64,000 nt of DNA. Source: Trichosphaerium sp. ATCC 40318 (lineage: Eukaryota > Discosea > Flabellinia > Trichosidae). Location of the stretch: contig JALMLS010000330.1 of NCBI GenBank assembly GCA_038496445.1, positions 62,001 through 126,000 on the forward strand, written 5' to 3'. The notes below the pieces were generated by a model. It was not told the origin of the DNA. It made no database searches and was given only the letters and a program-made list of their open reading frames with translations. Below are positions 1 to 11,279 of this stretch, in pieces. Position numbers and translations under genes: made by a program. Each line of letters begins with the position of its first letter. The first letter of the stretch is position 1.

Positions 1-959
1 AGTATGTATGCCAGAAGCTTGTGATGAGAGCTTTCATAGATTGATGATAAACAGACTTACAGTTAAGTGGCTATCAATCGCGACTTAAGTTTTGCGTTTT
101 CCTCATTTTTTGTTGAACTCACGTGATTTCTTTAGCATTACTGTTTGATCGATAATGAACCTTCTGACTGTGTTACCCAAATATCTGAATGTTACTTGGA
201 GGCTAAACGAACCAAACCAGTTTCTTTGAGCGTTACATTTGCGTTTGCTCTTTCTGGTTGCGGTTTGCTACTGTTGACATTATCTATTTTGGTCTATGCC
301 AAGGTACCCCACTTATAATAACCCAACCTTACCTGTGTAATAGGTTCACAGGATGTCCCAAAGAACACAGAACACCATATCTTATGAAATGTAACTTGTA
401 CCAATAAACCTTTGGACTCTTTATGCGTTACGTCTCCCACGTATTAGGATCATCTTTTTACGGCGTAAGGTTGCGTTTTAAGATAAATGCACCTTATCTA
501 ATTCTGGTTTGTCCCAAAACGAAGCGAGAGTATTGTCAATATCCTTTGTAGATAGTACATCTAATAGCGGCGAATCCGTGCTTATCAAAAAATTTGTTTC
601 GATTCTGACACTTTAAAGCTAGGGTAGAACCCTCATCATAACTTTGTTGTGATGCCTTGATTACTTATGTCTTCTCCAGACAGAGAATTGTTTTCTGTCT
701 CTGCTACATGTTTTGTTGTTTCAGCCATAACGTTAGCGCGTTTAAATGATAAAAAGAAAAAACCGTTCAGGTAAGTTTGACGGGTATTGACTAGCGAGCA
801 GTAGCACATTCAACCAATTACCTGACTGTTGAGTCCACTAGCGTGAATGTCGTGAAATGAACTACATAATTTGATTTCAAAACTGGTTTCTTCAAGTTAC
901 AATGGATAGCGCTAACGAACAATAAACTAATTTGTTTTTATTGATTGTTTTTTTTCTAT
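1..959. other. No gene seen
   Basis: No reading frame of convincing length or composition is visible on either strand. The stretch holds only ordinary AT-rich sequence with scattered short frames. It may contain the 3' flank of the minus-strand gene that ends at 960. Confidence 0.4.
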
Positions 960-1759
960 TTACTTTGTGCCACGAGATAACAGCATTTTGCGCATTTCGC
1001 TCATCGTTGGATCTATGGGAATGCATGCTGGAAGTGTTGGAGGTGGCGTAGTTGGCACAAGTGTTGTTGGTGGAGGTGTTGGTTCTGGTGTTGTTGGCGG
1101 AGGTGTTGTAGGTGGAGCTGTTGATGGCGGAGGTGTTGTCAACATTATTACGGCATTAAAATTTGGACTGTCGGTTTGAAACAGAGGCAATGGCTGACTT
1201 GTGAGAAGTGTCAACAATAGTTTAACAAGAAGTGAAAGTAATGAAGCGGTACCTGAAAGTATTTGGATTTGGAAAACTGAGTATTCCAGAGAGAGGTATA
1301 CTTGATGAGGCGAGTGTTGAACCTATTTATCAACTTGTTAGATGTTTAGGAACAGATACTAAAGGTGTATTACCGCTGATGATTGTATTATCAAACGTGC
1401 ATTCTAATGTGAGCCAATAAGACTAACTCCATTAAAAACGATATTGATTTCAACTTGTGTCGGGTCAATATCAACTGCAAATTCCCTGGTGGCTGAAACA
1501 TAAAGGTACTCAGAATTTGGTGTTGAATCAGCATCGTTTATAGCGAAGTTTGGATAGTTTGGTCCCGATGTAAACGAGGAAAACAAGTCAAACCCACTGG
1601 AGATTTTTAAGGTACAATGACCAGTTTCACCAACACCTATTTATCAATTAATCTAACCTAACACGTGTTGTAGGTTGTTTAGAACTTACTAACTTGCGCA
1701 AAAGTTGTGCTAATAGATAGTATACATATAAAGGAAACAAGAGTGGTCACTTTTACCAT
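960..1759 (-). CDS. Putative secreted Pro/Thr-rich protein
   Basis: The ATG at 1759 opens a short hydrophobic leader (MVKVTTLVSF then ICILS and a small-residue stretch) that looks like a signal peptide. A donor GTAAGT follows, and an acceptor near 1639 continues in phase into an exon with CTLKISSGFD and SEYLYVSATREF. That exon is open down to a TAG near 1404. A possible further splice from a GTTAGT donor (about 1425) to an acceptor near 1323 reaches a last exon that ends at 960 and contains about 40 residues of repeated TTPPP/PTTP. Such Pro/Thr stretches usually act as O-glycosylated stalks or linkers. I recognise no enzymatic domain. The 3' splice is the weak point: without it the protein would stop at 1404 and the Pro/Thr exon would belong to something else. 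Confidence 0.45.
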
Positions 1760-2840
1760 GATGGACGATAAGCTGCGTATGCGAAGTGCAATATGAATTT
1801 ATTGCTAAGGTCTAAAAACAAGCTGCAAGTATGCGTCATCATTTTCTGACTTTTGGCGTACACCCATTTAATGACTAACAAGATATTCTTTTCAGTTAGG
1901 ATAAAGAACATAGAGCAAGGTTATTGGTTCATAATGTGAAGAAAGTTGAATGATTTGAATGCAGTTTTCGTGCTAAGAACATAGAACTACTTTTATGTTG
2001 ATGCTTTGTCACGGCACTTGTTTCAATAAAGGTACTACCTTTATGTTGATGTCCATTGTCACGTTTTTTTCAATAAAGGTTCATTGTTGATTAAAACGAG
2101 TTCTAAAGCAAGGAATGTAGCTACATTTACTTAGTTAAACAATTGGCAGGTGTAAAGCATTAGTTTGGAAAAAAAAAGCGCCATCTTTTTCCGAAATTAG
2201 GTGAATAATCAATAGCTCCTTTTAAAGTACCTTTTGAACGAAAAGTTACTAAAACATGTTTAAACGCTTTTAGACTCTATAAAATATTCTTGAGCTAGCC
2301 GTTGACGTTGTATTTTCTGTTGTTCGAACAATTATTTTCTGTATTTTCGCACATTCACTTTTCAGTGTACATTCAGGAGCTTCTGGAATTTCTGCCTTAT
2401 TAATTGCTAAGCCAGGAGACAATGCGAACGCAAATAAGTTTCTTTCGCCTTTTGGGTGTCATGGACATACGTTTGCTCATCACGTGATTAGTACAAAGAA
2501 GCAGAATAGGATTTTGTGTTGATACCAATAAACAGGCTGCTAATTGTAACAAGTACTTGTACCGAGATGTTAACGAAGCGGGTTCGCCTTGCAATTACTG
2601 TTAGGCGAAAAACTACTAGTTTCGATGCTAGTTTTTTGATTGACTCCGAAGTCGTTACAGAAATTCAATCCAAAAACTACATGACGTACGACGTTATTAA
2701 TACTATGATTTTGATGTGGTTTAAAGTAATACATACCAAGCACTCTACTTGTGCATAAAACAAAGATCACGTGACACGCGAATTTGTGTAGTTTTAGTAA
2801 ATCATTTCTTATTTCTTATCTTTTGTTCATATGCTTTCAA
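1760..2840. other. Intergenic, no supported gene
   Basis: Overlapping short frames occur on both strands around 2400-2770, but none has a recognisable domain or consistent splice signals. Two CACGTG palindromes (2481-2486 and 2768-2773) bracket this part. It is probably the promoter region of the next plus-strand frame. Confidence 0.35.
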
Positions 2841-3400
2841 ATGAAGCAACAAGTATCCAATATAGTGAAAATCGCCATAACATTGTCTCTAATATTGACG
2901 TGCATGTCCCAAAGAGATCCTGGGTTCTTATTTGGTACCGACTCAAACGATATTGTACAAGTATTTTCAACTGACTTGGATTTCAATGGTACAACAGATG
3001 CTTGAAAGAACTCTTATAATTTACATGCCTCGGCGATGCTGGCTTGAATCCTGATCTAACTCTTTCTCCAGACGCTATCATGAGAGCTGTACCAGTCAGT
3101 ATGCCGTTTTGTTCTGTTGTAGTCGCCTCAGTTGATGGCGGTTTATTTCACTTAACAAAAGTAGTTCCTTCATTGGATGGTCAGATGCTTGTCATTGCGC
3201 TTAGTGAAGGCTTTGAATTGCTTGGTATTTGTTTTTATCTGCACCCACTTAACAGATACCATTTGCTCGCACGGTTGCCTGATATTCACCCTAAACATCC
3301 TTCGCCACAAGGCGTATACATGCCATACAAAGTGAATCACTTTTTAAGTGTTTTAGTACTTTTCAGTGTGACACGCAGAGCAATGAATTCACGTTTATAA
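2841..3400 (+). pseudogene. Secreted protein remnant, possibly FG-GAP-like
   Basis: The ATG at 2841 starts a signal-peptide-like leader (a hydrophobic run ending at TCMSQ). It is followed by LFGTDSNDIV and DLDFNGTTDA, a spacing resembling FG-GAP calcium-binding loops of integrin-alpha-like proteins. The frame stops at 3003-3005. A second open frame (GDAGLNPDLTLS to about 3400) lies one frame away, and I could not find a donor and acceptor that join them. It is therefore either a decayed gene or one with an intron I cannot model. The FG-GAP resemblance is weak and is an inference. No catalytic residues are expected in such a protein. Confidence 0.3.
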
Positions 3401-4030
3401 TTAGGTGATTACCAACCGTATTCTAATGTCTTTTTCCTTTTGTTACAAAACCAGTTTACTACCGTGGTGAGGAGTTAGTTCAACAAAGTAATAAGGTAAT
3501 TATCATTTTTTGGTCTTTTTCTCAACTAGCTTGATTGTACAGATCGCACCTGAGATGAACAATATCAGGATTCAATTATTGACGCAGTAGTATTACTATA
3601 GTCGGGATGGCTTAGCTTATTGTATGTTTCATTCAAGTTTTACTAATATTTTCTAGAAAGTCAGTTTTTAGCACTTTTAGCAGATCTAGCAAGATCTGAC
3701 ACTTCTGTCAAATGGTGTAGATCTATCACAATGTGAACTATTTGTGCTATAATGTTGTCCTTCATTGTATGACTTAGGTACCTTACGGTAAGTGATAGCA
3801 AAATTTTCAATGTAAGTTTCAACATACCAAGGAAGATGATCGCAGTATTTTACCTACGCCAACTGTACACGGTACGATCAAACCACAGAAGTGTTCAATG
3901 CGCTAAAAGCGAATTAAAAAGGTATGATGTCCTACAAAGCTATCGCATTACCGCCAAACACGGTATGAATGCCTCAAACACTGTTTGCTGTATGTTTTGC
4001 TTCAAAAAATCAACGTACGTGTATAACTTA

Positions 4031-4060
4031 CTAGCGCTACGCTAGCGCTACGCTAGCGCC
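4031..4060. repeat. Tandem 11-bp CTAGCGCTACG repeat
   Basis: CTAGCGCTACG occurs twice in a row, followed by a partial third copy. Each unit contains the palindrome TAGCGCTA, so the tract can pair with itself. No function is evident. Confidence 0.7.
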
Positions 4061-4298
4061 TACCCCACGCTAACAGAAGCGCTATGGTAGCATCTAAGCA
4101 GCAATGAAGGTGTAACAACGTCAAAACCGCCCCAAAACACCACCAGCGTTGCTGTAGGCTTTGTAAACGCCGCTAGGCGTCAAATATGTAAATAAAAAAG
4201 TTTGCTCTGGGGTTTGTTAAATCACGTGGGTTTGAAACGGTTGGATTCACTGGACAGGCGTGAGGGTAGATCACATTTAAAAAAATGACAATTTGCAA

Positions 4299-4345
4299 GA
4301 TCTGTCAGAAGTGTCAAATCCGTCAGATCTGACAGATCGGGCAGA
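4299..4345. repeat. Clustered TCAGATCTGACAG-like repeats
   Basis: GATCTGTCAG, CCGTCAGATCT and GACAGATCGG follow each other within 50 bp and are partly inverted. A related copy (CAGATCTAGCAAGATCTGAC) lies near 3680-3700. This looks like a small dispersed inverted-repeat family. Confidence 0.5.
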
Positions 4346-5222
4346 AACTGGATTTTTTTTGCTAAAAGTCAGTCTGTCTCAAAACTTGAATGAAACAGAC
4401 AATATTATTCATTTTGATAAATCGAAGACAATCACCTGAGAAAAACCGCCATTTCTTTGAATGGACCAACTTCTTTGCAGTTTCTCCAAAGATAAAAGCT
4501 CGTGTAATTTTAACTCTAAACTTCAACACAACCCATTCTGTTCTTATCGGACATTTATCCGCCATTTTTAAGCAACCACAACTTTTTTTTCGCGCAAAGA
4601 CGTTGGAACAAATATTGCGTAACGCCAGTCTAACTTTAAGGCAGGTGCTAAGCAAACGCGTTTCATCCCTGTACCGATTGTTCTTATTTCATTACTCTCT
4701 TCAAGTCTTGTTAGAGCAGATACTACACTTAGATATAATGGTTATACATACCTCTACCTACTACTTTACTTCGTATAATGCCACACATTTGGTTGACATG
4801 TGTCACCTCATGTGCTGGTTCGCCTTGCCCTCTTCCTTAGCTGAGGACTATGTGGCTCGCCTTGCCCTATTCTTCTGCTGAAGAATATGTGGCTTGCCTT
4901 GTTCCTTCAGCCGAAGTTGAACCAAACGTGCTGCGCCATCACCTTGCTTTTTTTTTTGGTTTAGCAGAAGAGACAGGTTTTCAGTTTTGACATTGTACAT
5001 TTGCTAGCTTTTATTGGTTTTCCAAACGTTTAAAGGATATTGAATGACTTTCACTAGCTTCAAAAGTTTAATTGGATGCCACAACATTGTCATAGCAAGG
5101 CCGGAGAACTTGAAGGATCAGGCTTAGAAAAATCACTTATTTTTTTAGCCCTTTTTTAATCATTGGCGTTTACAGCTACATACAGACTTACGAGTAATCA
5201 TTTACTAGAAAAAAGAAGTGCT

Positions 5223-5228
5223 TTTATT
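5223..5228 (-). promoter_or_regulatory. Poly(A) signal AATAAA
   Basis: AATAAA on the minus strand, 20 nt downstream of the stop of the hypothetical gene ending at 5248. Confidence 0.6.
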
Positions 5229-5247
5229 GCGTAATGTCGTTCCCTGC

Positions 5248-6323
5248 TTAGAAATAATACGCGAAGTGGGTGACAAGTATCATACTTCTCTCCAAACAAT
5301 TAGCACCCCCTAATGCCAAAAGTAACAGCATCATGAATTGTCGAGCATCAAACAACATCGCCTCATCTTGGTCAAGATGTGGTTTGATGAGGTTAAAGAC
5401 TTGCTTTTGAAGATTCAATATTTTTTGTTTCCAAGCATCATCGATATCATCACGGCGTTCGAAATGGAATACATACTCAAGTTCGGGATGGTTAATAATA
5501 TAAACTGGATGTAACATGTTGTACTTAACCATACTTTCTACTGTGGCATCTTTAGGTTCACGGTATTTAACGAGACTCAGCCAGAAGTTGTCAAGGGACT
5601 CAAGGAAATGAAAACCAAGAGCGAGAGCATTTTGTCCGGTACCAAACTGTATCAATGAGTAAGTTTCTTGAATAGTATCCTTACCCGTCTCGCACACTCT
5701 GGTATCTAAATAAAAAGTATTAGAGTGTATAAAATGAAGAGGTTGGTGTTGACAGATAGGCGCTTACTAAAGCCGATAATCGTGGTACAGTCACCAATCA
5801 TTTCAAGTTGTCTTATTTGACCTTCATTTTCGCACGTGTCATTCGGAAATTTAGGCTGCGTTTCGGGTTGTATTACTTTTATACCCGAAAGGAGTGATTC
5901 TTTCATAGAGGCCATCCACGCAGAAAAATCGCAACGGAACTTTGCCGTATGTTGTTTTGAGGTCAGTTTTTCAACAAGCTGTGAAAGTACTTTATTTTGC
6001 AGAGTGCTGTCGGTTTTGAGGGTCCCTAGGGAAATAGAAGGTAGGACCAAGTCAAATACAGAGTCTGAGAGTGTGTTTACGTAAATCCTGGCCAAGCGAT
6101 CAGAAAATTGCCCGAGAACTTCTGCTGGTATAGTTTCTGTATTGAGATGTGTTTGAAGTTCCTCGTCACTCATATTGTTCAGTACAGAGAATGCTTGTGT
6201 TTTCAATGTCTTTGGAACTTTGTACAACCGTTCATCATAGTCGTTGCCTGTACGCTTACGTTTGTTACCTACAGTAGGTCGCATTCTGATGCTGTTCTTC
6301 TTGAAAAAAAATAGATTACACAT
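5248..6323 (-). CDS. Hypothetical basic/nuclear-like protein, two exons
   Basis: Exon 1 runs from the start to about 5767. A GTAAGC donor pairs with a TTTAG acceptor near 5704, and the frame continues (F-N-T-R-V-C-E-T) to the TAA at 5248. The total is about 325 residues. The N terminus is lysine/arginine rich (GNKRKRTGNDYD), which could be a nuclear signal. The rest is helical and leucine rich (for example FLESLDNFWLSLV and LMLLLLALGG-like segments), with no membrane span I trust. The upstream ATG at 6323 is in frame, but the ATG at 6284 (MRPTVGNK) is an equally good start. The family is not recognised. A divergent F-box/LRR gene starts 74 bp away on the other strand. Confidence 0.65.
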
Positions 6324-6396
6324 GAGTAGGTTAAGTCAATTGTTGACATTACTTAATTATTGCTTATGAAATTTCTTTAGAACCTGCAAACACATT

Positions 6397-8200
6397 ATGA
6401 CTCTGGTTGGCGCTACAGTAGAACGAGCGATCATGTACTACTTGAAGAACCATTCGAAAGCTTACACTACAATTACGGCGGGAGATAAACATGCAACATT
6501 CATAAAACAAGTTGAGAACATAATAAGTGTATCAAATATGTCTCTCATACAACAGCTTGATGAAATTATTTTGAAGCAAGCAAACCACAGCAGCGAAGGA
6601 GTCAAACACACTCCTAAGTACATTGATTCGCCAAAAACAACGCGAAGAAAACAGTACGTAACGATTTTCTTTCAATAAACCAATTTCAGCTCTACATCTA
6701 ATGAATTGAGTTATCACGTGTTACAACACGTGTCATATGCCTTCCAAGCTTATTGCATGCTTTTAACTCCGAATTATCCGTTTGTTACTAACTGGCACCT
6801 CAGGACTTACACTGAAACACAAAGAACCAAATATCGTTGATTTTCCACCAGAGATCATTACAACTATTATAACCTTTACAAACAGCAAAGATAGATTTTC
6901 AATAGCTCAATCTTGTTGTATGATGTCTGACATCATTCATGATATCATTGGATATGATAAGGTTGGTCTATCAAACTTCAATGATATTTTAAAGGTTAAC
7001 AAGTATAAGGGTATCATGAACAACTCAGTGATTACTTTGAATGATATAAATATGAGAAGTGCAAGTTTTTATAGAATTTTATCTGGTTGTCGCCACATAA
7101 AAGCAAGGAAGTATGGTAGTATAACCGACTTGGATTTAGAAGCTCTTTGTGGTATTCATACAATTGATCTTTTAGATTGTAAATACATAACAGATAGAGG
7201 ACTTAAAGCACTCGCAGGTGTTCATACTATTGTACTAGCGGGATGTAATATAGGAGATGAAGGTGTTAAAGCACTCAAAGGCGTTCATACTATAAACCTA
7301 TCAAGAACTTCAGTAACAGATAAAGGCATCAATGCACTCAAAGGTGTTCATGAAATTAACCTTAATAATTGCAAAAAAATAAGAGGTTCAGGTATCAAAG
7401 CGCTGAGAGGTGTTCATACCATATACCTGTCTGATACTTCAATAACATCCAAAAGTATTAAACCATTAGCAGGTGTTCATACAATTGATCTTTCAATTTG
7501 TGGGAAAATAACAGATGTATCGATGCTTTCTGGTGTTCATTCTATAAACCTCAGGTACACTTCAGTATCAGATGACAGTATTAAACACCTTGCTGGAGTA
7601 CATACAATTTGTCTTAACTACACATCAGTCACAGATGAAGGTATAAAAGAGCTTGCTGGAGTTCATACAATTAGCCTAGCTAAAACTGAAGTAACAGATG
7701 AAGGGCTCAAAGCATTAAAAGGTGTCCATACAATTAAACTTTATAATTGTAAATACATAACAGATAGAGGACTTAAAGCACTCGGAGGTGTTCATACTAT
7801 TGTACTAGCGGGATGTAAGGTAGGAGATGAAGGTATTAAAGAGCTTGCTGGTGTTCACACCATTGACGTCAGGTATACTAACATAACAGATGACGGTATT
7901 ATGGCACTCAAAGGTGTACATACCATAAACCTATCGGCAGCTCCAGTAACAGATAAAGGCTTGAAAGCTCTCAAAGGTGTTCATGAAATTGACCTCCAAT
8001 ACTGTAAATACATAACAGATACAGGAATCAAAGAACTCAAGGGTGTTCATACCATTAATCTCTCTGGTACTGCTGTAACAGGTGAAGGTGTCAAATCATT
8101 AATAGGTGCTCATCAAATTCGTGCTAGCCGTAGTTCGACATCACACAAAATTGTTGCCGAAATGGCGAAACACAATTGCAAAGTACTTATCTGGAAATAA
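6397..8200 (+). CDS. F-box/LRR protein (GVHTI repeats), copy 1
   Basis: Exon 1 (6397-6653) encodes a helical 85-residue N terminus (AIMYYLKNHS, FIKQVENII, LIQQLDEIIL). It is shared with the gene at 35344, and I do not recognise it. A GTACGT donor follows. The main exon holds an F-box-like segment (VDFPPEIITTIITF, IAQSCCMMSDI) and then about 16 leucine-rich repeats of 21-24 residues, most ending in GVHTI and starting T-D-x-G-[IL]-K-x-L. This is the AMN1/FBXL cysteine-containing LRR style. F-box/LRR proteins normally bind SKP1 and present substrates to an SCF ubiquitin ligase; that role is inferred. The splice path between 6653 and about 6805 is unresolved, because acceptors at 6689 and 6804 leave one more small exon to place. 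The stop TAA (8198-8200) overlaps an AATAAA signal. Confidence 0.75.
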
Positions 8201-8305
8201 AAAACCAATCAATATGTCAATTTTATATGTCGTTGAAAGAACAGGATAGCAAACACACTAATTGGTGACAAACAAGCGAATAAAAGCCAATACAAGAGTG
8301 AAGTC

Positions 8306-8311
8306 TTTATT
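8306..8311 (-). promoter_or_regulatory. Poly(A) signal AATAAA of asparagine synthetase
   Basis: AATAAA on the minus strand, about 60 nt beyond the stop at 8371. Confidence 0.6.
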
Positions 8312-8370
8312 CACGAACAACAGACAATAGAAAGAGTCCACATCTGCTGTGGTGTAAGTTAGAATTTTCT

Positions 8371-10450
8371 TCATTCTTCTAAGGTACGTTCGTCAACAGT
8401 ATGAGCCAAAGCCCCTTGGTGAGCATCATGGCATGATTGAACACGACCAGAAGGGTCAAGGTTATCACACCATGCAGGAATCCAGTTCTTAACTGTCTTC
8501 TTGCACACATCCGTCTTGTACATTTTCTCGAACAAGTTACGGTAGAAGAATGCTTCCTTCGTCTTTGGTGGATCATGAGGGAACAAAGTCGCGCGGTTCT
8601 CCCATTGTTCTTCGGTGATGCTCTTCTCAGCCAACTCGATGAGTCCATCGATCCAGTTGTAGCCTACGCCATCGCTGAATTGTTCCTTTTGACGCCATAA
8701 GCAGTCTTTTGGGAGGTATGGGTCATCAGGGGTGTCGAAAGCCTTACGAAGTACGTCCTTCTCGATTACGCCATTGCCGCACATTTTAGCTTGTGGGTCA
8801 AAGCCGAAAGAAGTGTCTAAGAAGTCACGGTCGAGGAAAGGAACTAAGATAATAAAGTTAGAATTGAACGATTTTTTTTCGATTTTTTTTTGCAGAATTA
8901 GTCTTTTGTTAAAACACGTACCACGTGCTTCAAGACCCCATGCCATTGTTGACTTGTTAGCTCTCAAGCAATCACAAGTGTACAATTGTCCTACTCTGCG
9001 AACAGCTTCATCATGGAACTCTCTTGGGCTTGGAGCACCGTAGAAGTAAAGGTAACCTCCGTAGATCTCATCGGCACCTTCGCCTGAGAGAACCATTTTA
9101 CAGCCAGTTGCCTTGATCTTTCTTGACATCAAGTACATAGGTGTACTAGCACGGATGGTAGTAACATCATATGTTTCGAGATGCCAGATGACGTTCTCAA
9201 GAGCATCAAAACCATCCTGAAAAAAAATCAGAAACAAGAAAAAAATTGAATCGCAACGTCAAAAGAAAAGGTATCGTACCTGAACAGTAAAGGTGAATTC
9301 ATGATGAATAGAACCAATATGGTCAGCAACTTGCTTTGCAAAAGCAAGATCAGGAGAGTGTCCCTTGATACCAACAGAGAAGGTATGCAAGTTGTATCCC
9401 CACCATTGCTTGTCGTGATGGGCCTCTTTTTCTTTCAAGAGTCTGCTAGCAATTGAAGCTACCAAACTACTATCAAGACCTCCAGAAAGGAGTACACCAA
9501 AAGGAACCTCAGACATAAGTCTTCTGCGAACAGCAGTAGTAAGAGATTCTCTAATCTCAGCGTGTACTACTGGCTTCGTAGGGACCCATGTGGTGTCGAG
9601 GTATTGAGGTTTGTAGTAGCGATGGAATTCGCCTGTCTTGGACGAATAATAGTGACCAGGAGGGAAGCTCTAAAACACACAATGAGAAATGAATTTTGAA
9701 AAAAAAAAAAAAAAAAAAGACGTACGATTAACTCTTCAGTACAGTCATCCATGATTGTCTTCATCTCGCTGGTAATCCAGGTAGAACCATCCTTTCCTTT
9801 ACCCAAGTAAAGAGGTACTACACCGATAGGATCGCGAGCAGCAATGAAATGTTCACCATCGTATAAAACGAATCCGAAATCACCGCTTAACATGTCAATC
9901 ATTTTTTCCTTGTGCTCTTCCCAAAGGTACAAGAGTACTTCACAATCGGAACCAGTTTTTAACTCACGTTTGGTTTTAAGTCCCGCAAGTAGTTCGCGAT
10001 AGTTGTAAATCTCTCCGTTTACGAGAAGTACAGTTTTGCCATCTTCACTAGAAAGATAAAGTAAGTCTTAAGGTCGCAAGAATAAAAAAAAATAAAAGTT
10101 GGGAAAACCAAATGTACTCAGAACAGAGCGAGGATAACACGATAAGACGTACCTTATCAATGGCTGTTCGCCAGAGGCTACGCCCATAATGGCTAAGCGC
10201 TCATGCGCGAAGTAGTTGTTACCCACAACATGACTGCCTGTCCAATCAGGACCGCGATGTCTTAGTCTAAGGAATTGTTATTAGGTTGTTACGGAGTGAA
10301 GGGAAGAAAAATTGGGATGCGTTCACGCATTTTGAAAAATGACGAGATGTACCTTGCTGACAACTTCAATACGTATTGTCTGAAGCCGCGGGGGTCTTTA
10401 TCTTTAAATTTGCTTTCGTCTATGCCTAAAATTGCTAGGATGCCACACAT
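8371..10450 (-). CDS. asnB/ASNS: Asparagine synthetase (glutamine-hydrolysing)
   Basis: Makes asparagine from aspartate, ATP and glutamine in the cytosol. Six exons close in phase without stops: 10450-10353, 10266-10153, 10047-9726, 9669-9280, 9216-8922 and 8843-8371, giving 563 residues, the usual size for the family. It starts MCGILAILG, with Cys2 as the glutaminase nucleophile. [18 protein letters not shown] and [10 protein letters not shown] are class-II glutamine amidotransferase motifs. The synthetase half has the PP-loop [25 protein letters not shown] and [11 protein letters not shown]. The V of ARVPFLD is rebuilt across the exon 5/6 junction, which confirms that splice. A poly-A-rich intron lies at 9670-9725. 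An AATAAA signal sits at 8306-8311. There are no signs of decay. Confidence 0.96.
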
Positions 10451-11279
10451 TGTTGATTATTGAGCCTAAGTCGTAATGTTAACACTAAATACCGCCGTAT
10501 AAGTGATCGTACTAGGTATTCGTCTGCTGAAACTTTAATTGGTTTTTGATACGGTAAAGGGATGTATCTTGGTGTTGTAGAACAGGTTGGTATCATAAAC
10601 AGATGTTGCTTATGTTTAAACTTGAGGTTTATGTTGATTGTGATAAGTTTATTTCATGGCTTAAAAAAACTTTTCTGCTAAATTTCCGCTTGCGAAATGG
10701 AGGTCAAGTTTGAATGCAATTCATCAGGGTGCGCTATTGAGGTTGTTTTGTAGTGTGCAACAAGGTGTAAATATAGTAGTTCTGTTGACAAATTGGGAAG
10801 TACGCCAAGGTGAGCAGATGTTCCGCTTAAGAGTGAGCTCGTAACGTGAACAACAGGTCAAAATTGCTTTTCCCAAGCACTAAAATTCAACAAACAAGAA
10901 TAAGAGAACGCAACTTGACACTTCACCTCATTGGGCATGAAAAAATTCTTTGGTTATTTACGTTTCTGTGCATGAGATACGTAAACATTTACCTCTGAGC
11001 TTGTTGTGAATGGCCTACTTGTGAGCGAAGGTCAGTTCTTGTCCCGAGCGAAGTGAGAGGCCGAACTGAATGGAGTCCTCTACTCGCTTGCATTCGTTGT
11101 CCCACACTCCCGTATCTTCGAACAAATGCGAACTATTTCAGGATACTGACTGAGCTTTTTTTTTACCGGTGCTATGTTTCTAAGTAGAAGGTAGCCATAG
11201 AGTTGCAGATGTAAGTGCTTTTAGTGTCCTTTTCAAGTTTCGTGAAAAAAGTTGAAAAACAGTATTATTTGCGTCTAGC
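10451..11279. other. Intergenic, divergent promoter region
   Basis: 829 bp between the divergent asparagine synthetase and acid phosphatase genes. No coding frame is supported. It presumably holds both promoters. I see no clear TATA element and no repeat structure. Confidence 0.5.

Larger units (their letters stand above)
3401..5247. other. Gene-poor region with short repeats
   Basis: About 1.8 kb with no gene I can support. Frames of 97-163 codons overlap on both strands at 4362-4881, but they have no recognisable domain, signal peptide or splice structure. Local repeats are present: an 11-bp tandem palindromic unit at 4031-4060, TCAGATCTGACAG-type motifs near 3690 and 4299-4345, and a degenerate duplication at 4815-4910 around the motif GGCTCGCCTTGCCC. 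Confidence 0.4.

Noticed and set aside
967-1179. Gly/Val-rich plus-strand frame
   Set aside because: It is the antisense of the Pro/Thr repeat exon; the composition is a mirror of the repeat.
4362-4881. Overlapping frames of 97 and 163 codons on both strands
   Set aside because: No domain, no splice context, no conserved-looking composition; low-complexity duplication explains the open frame.
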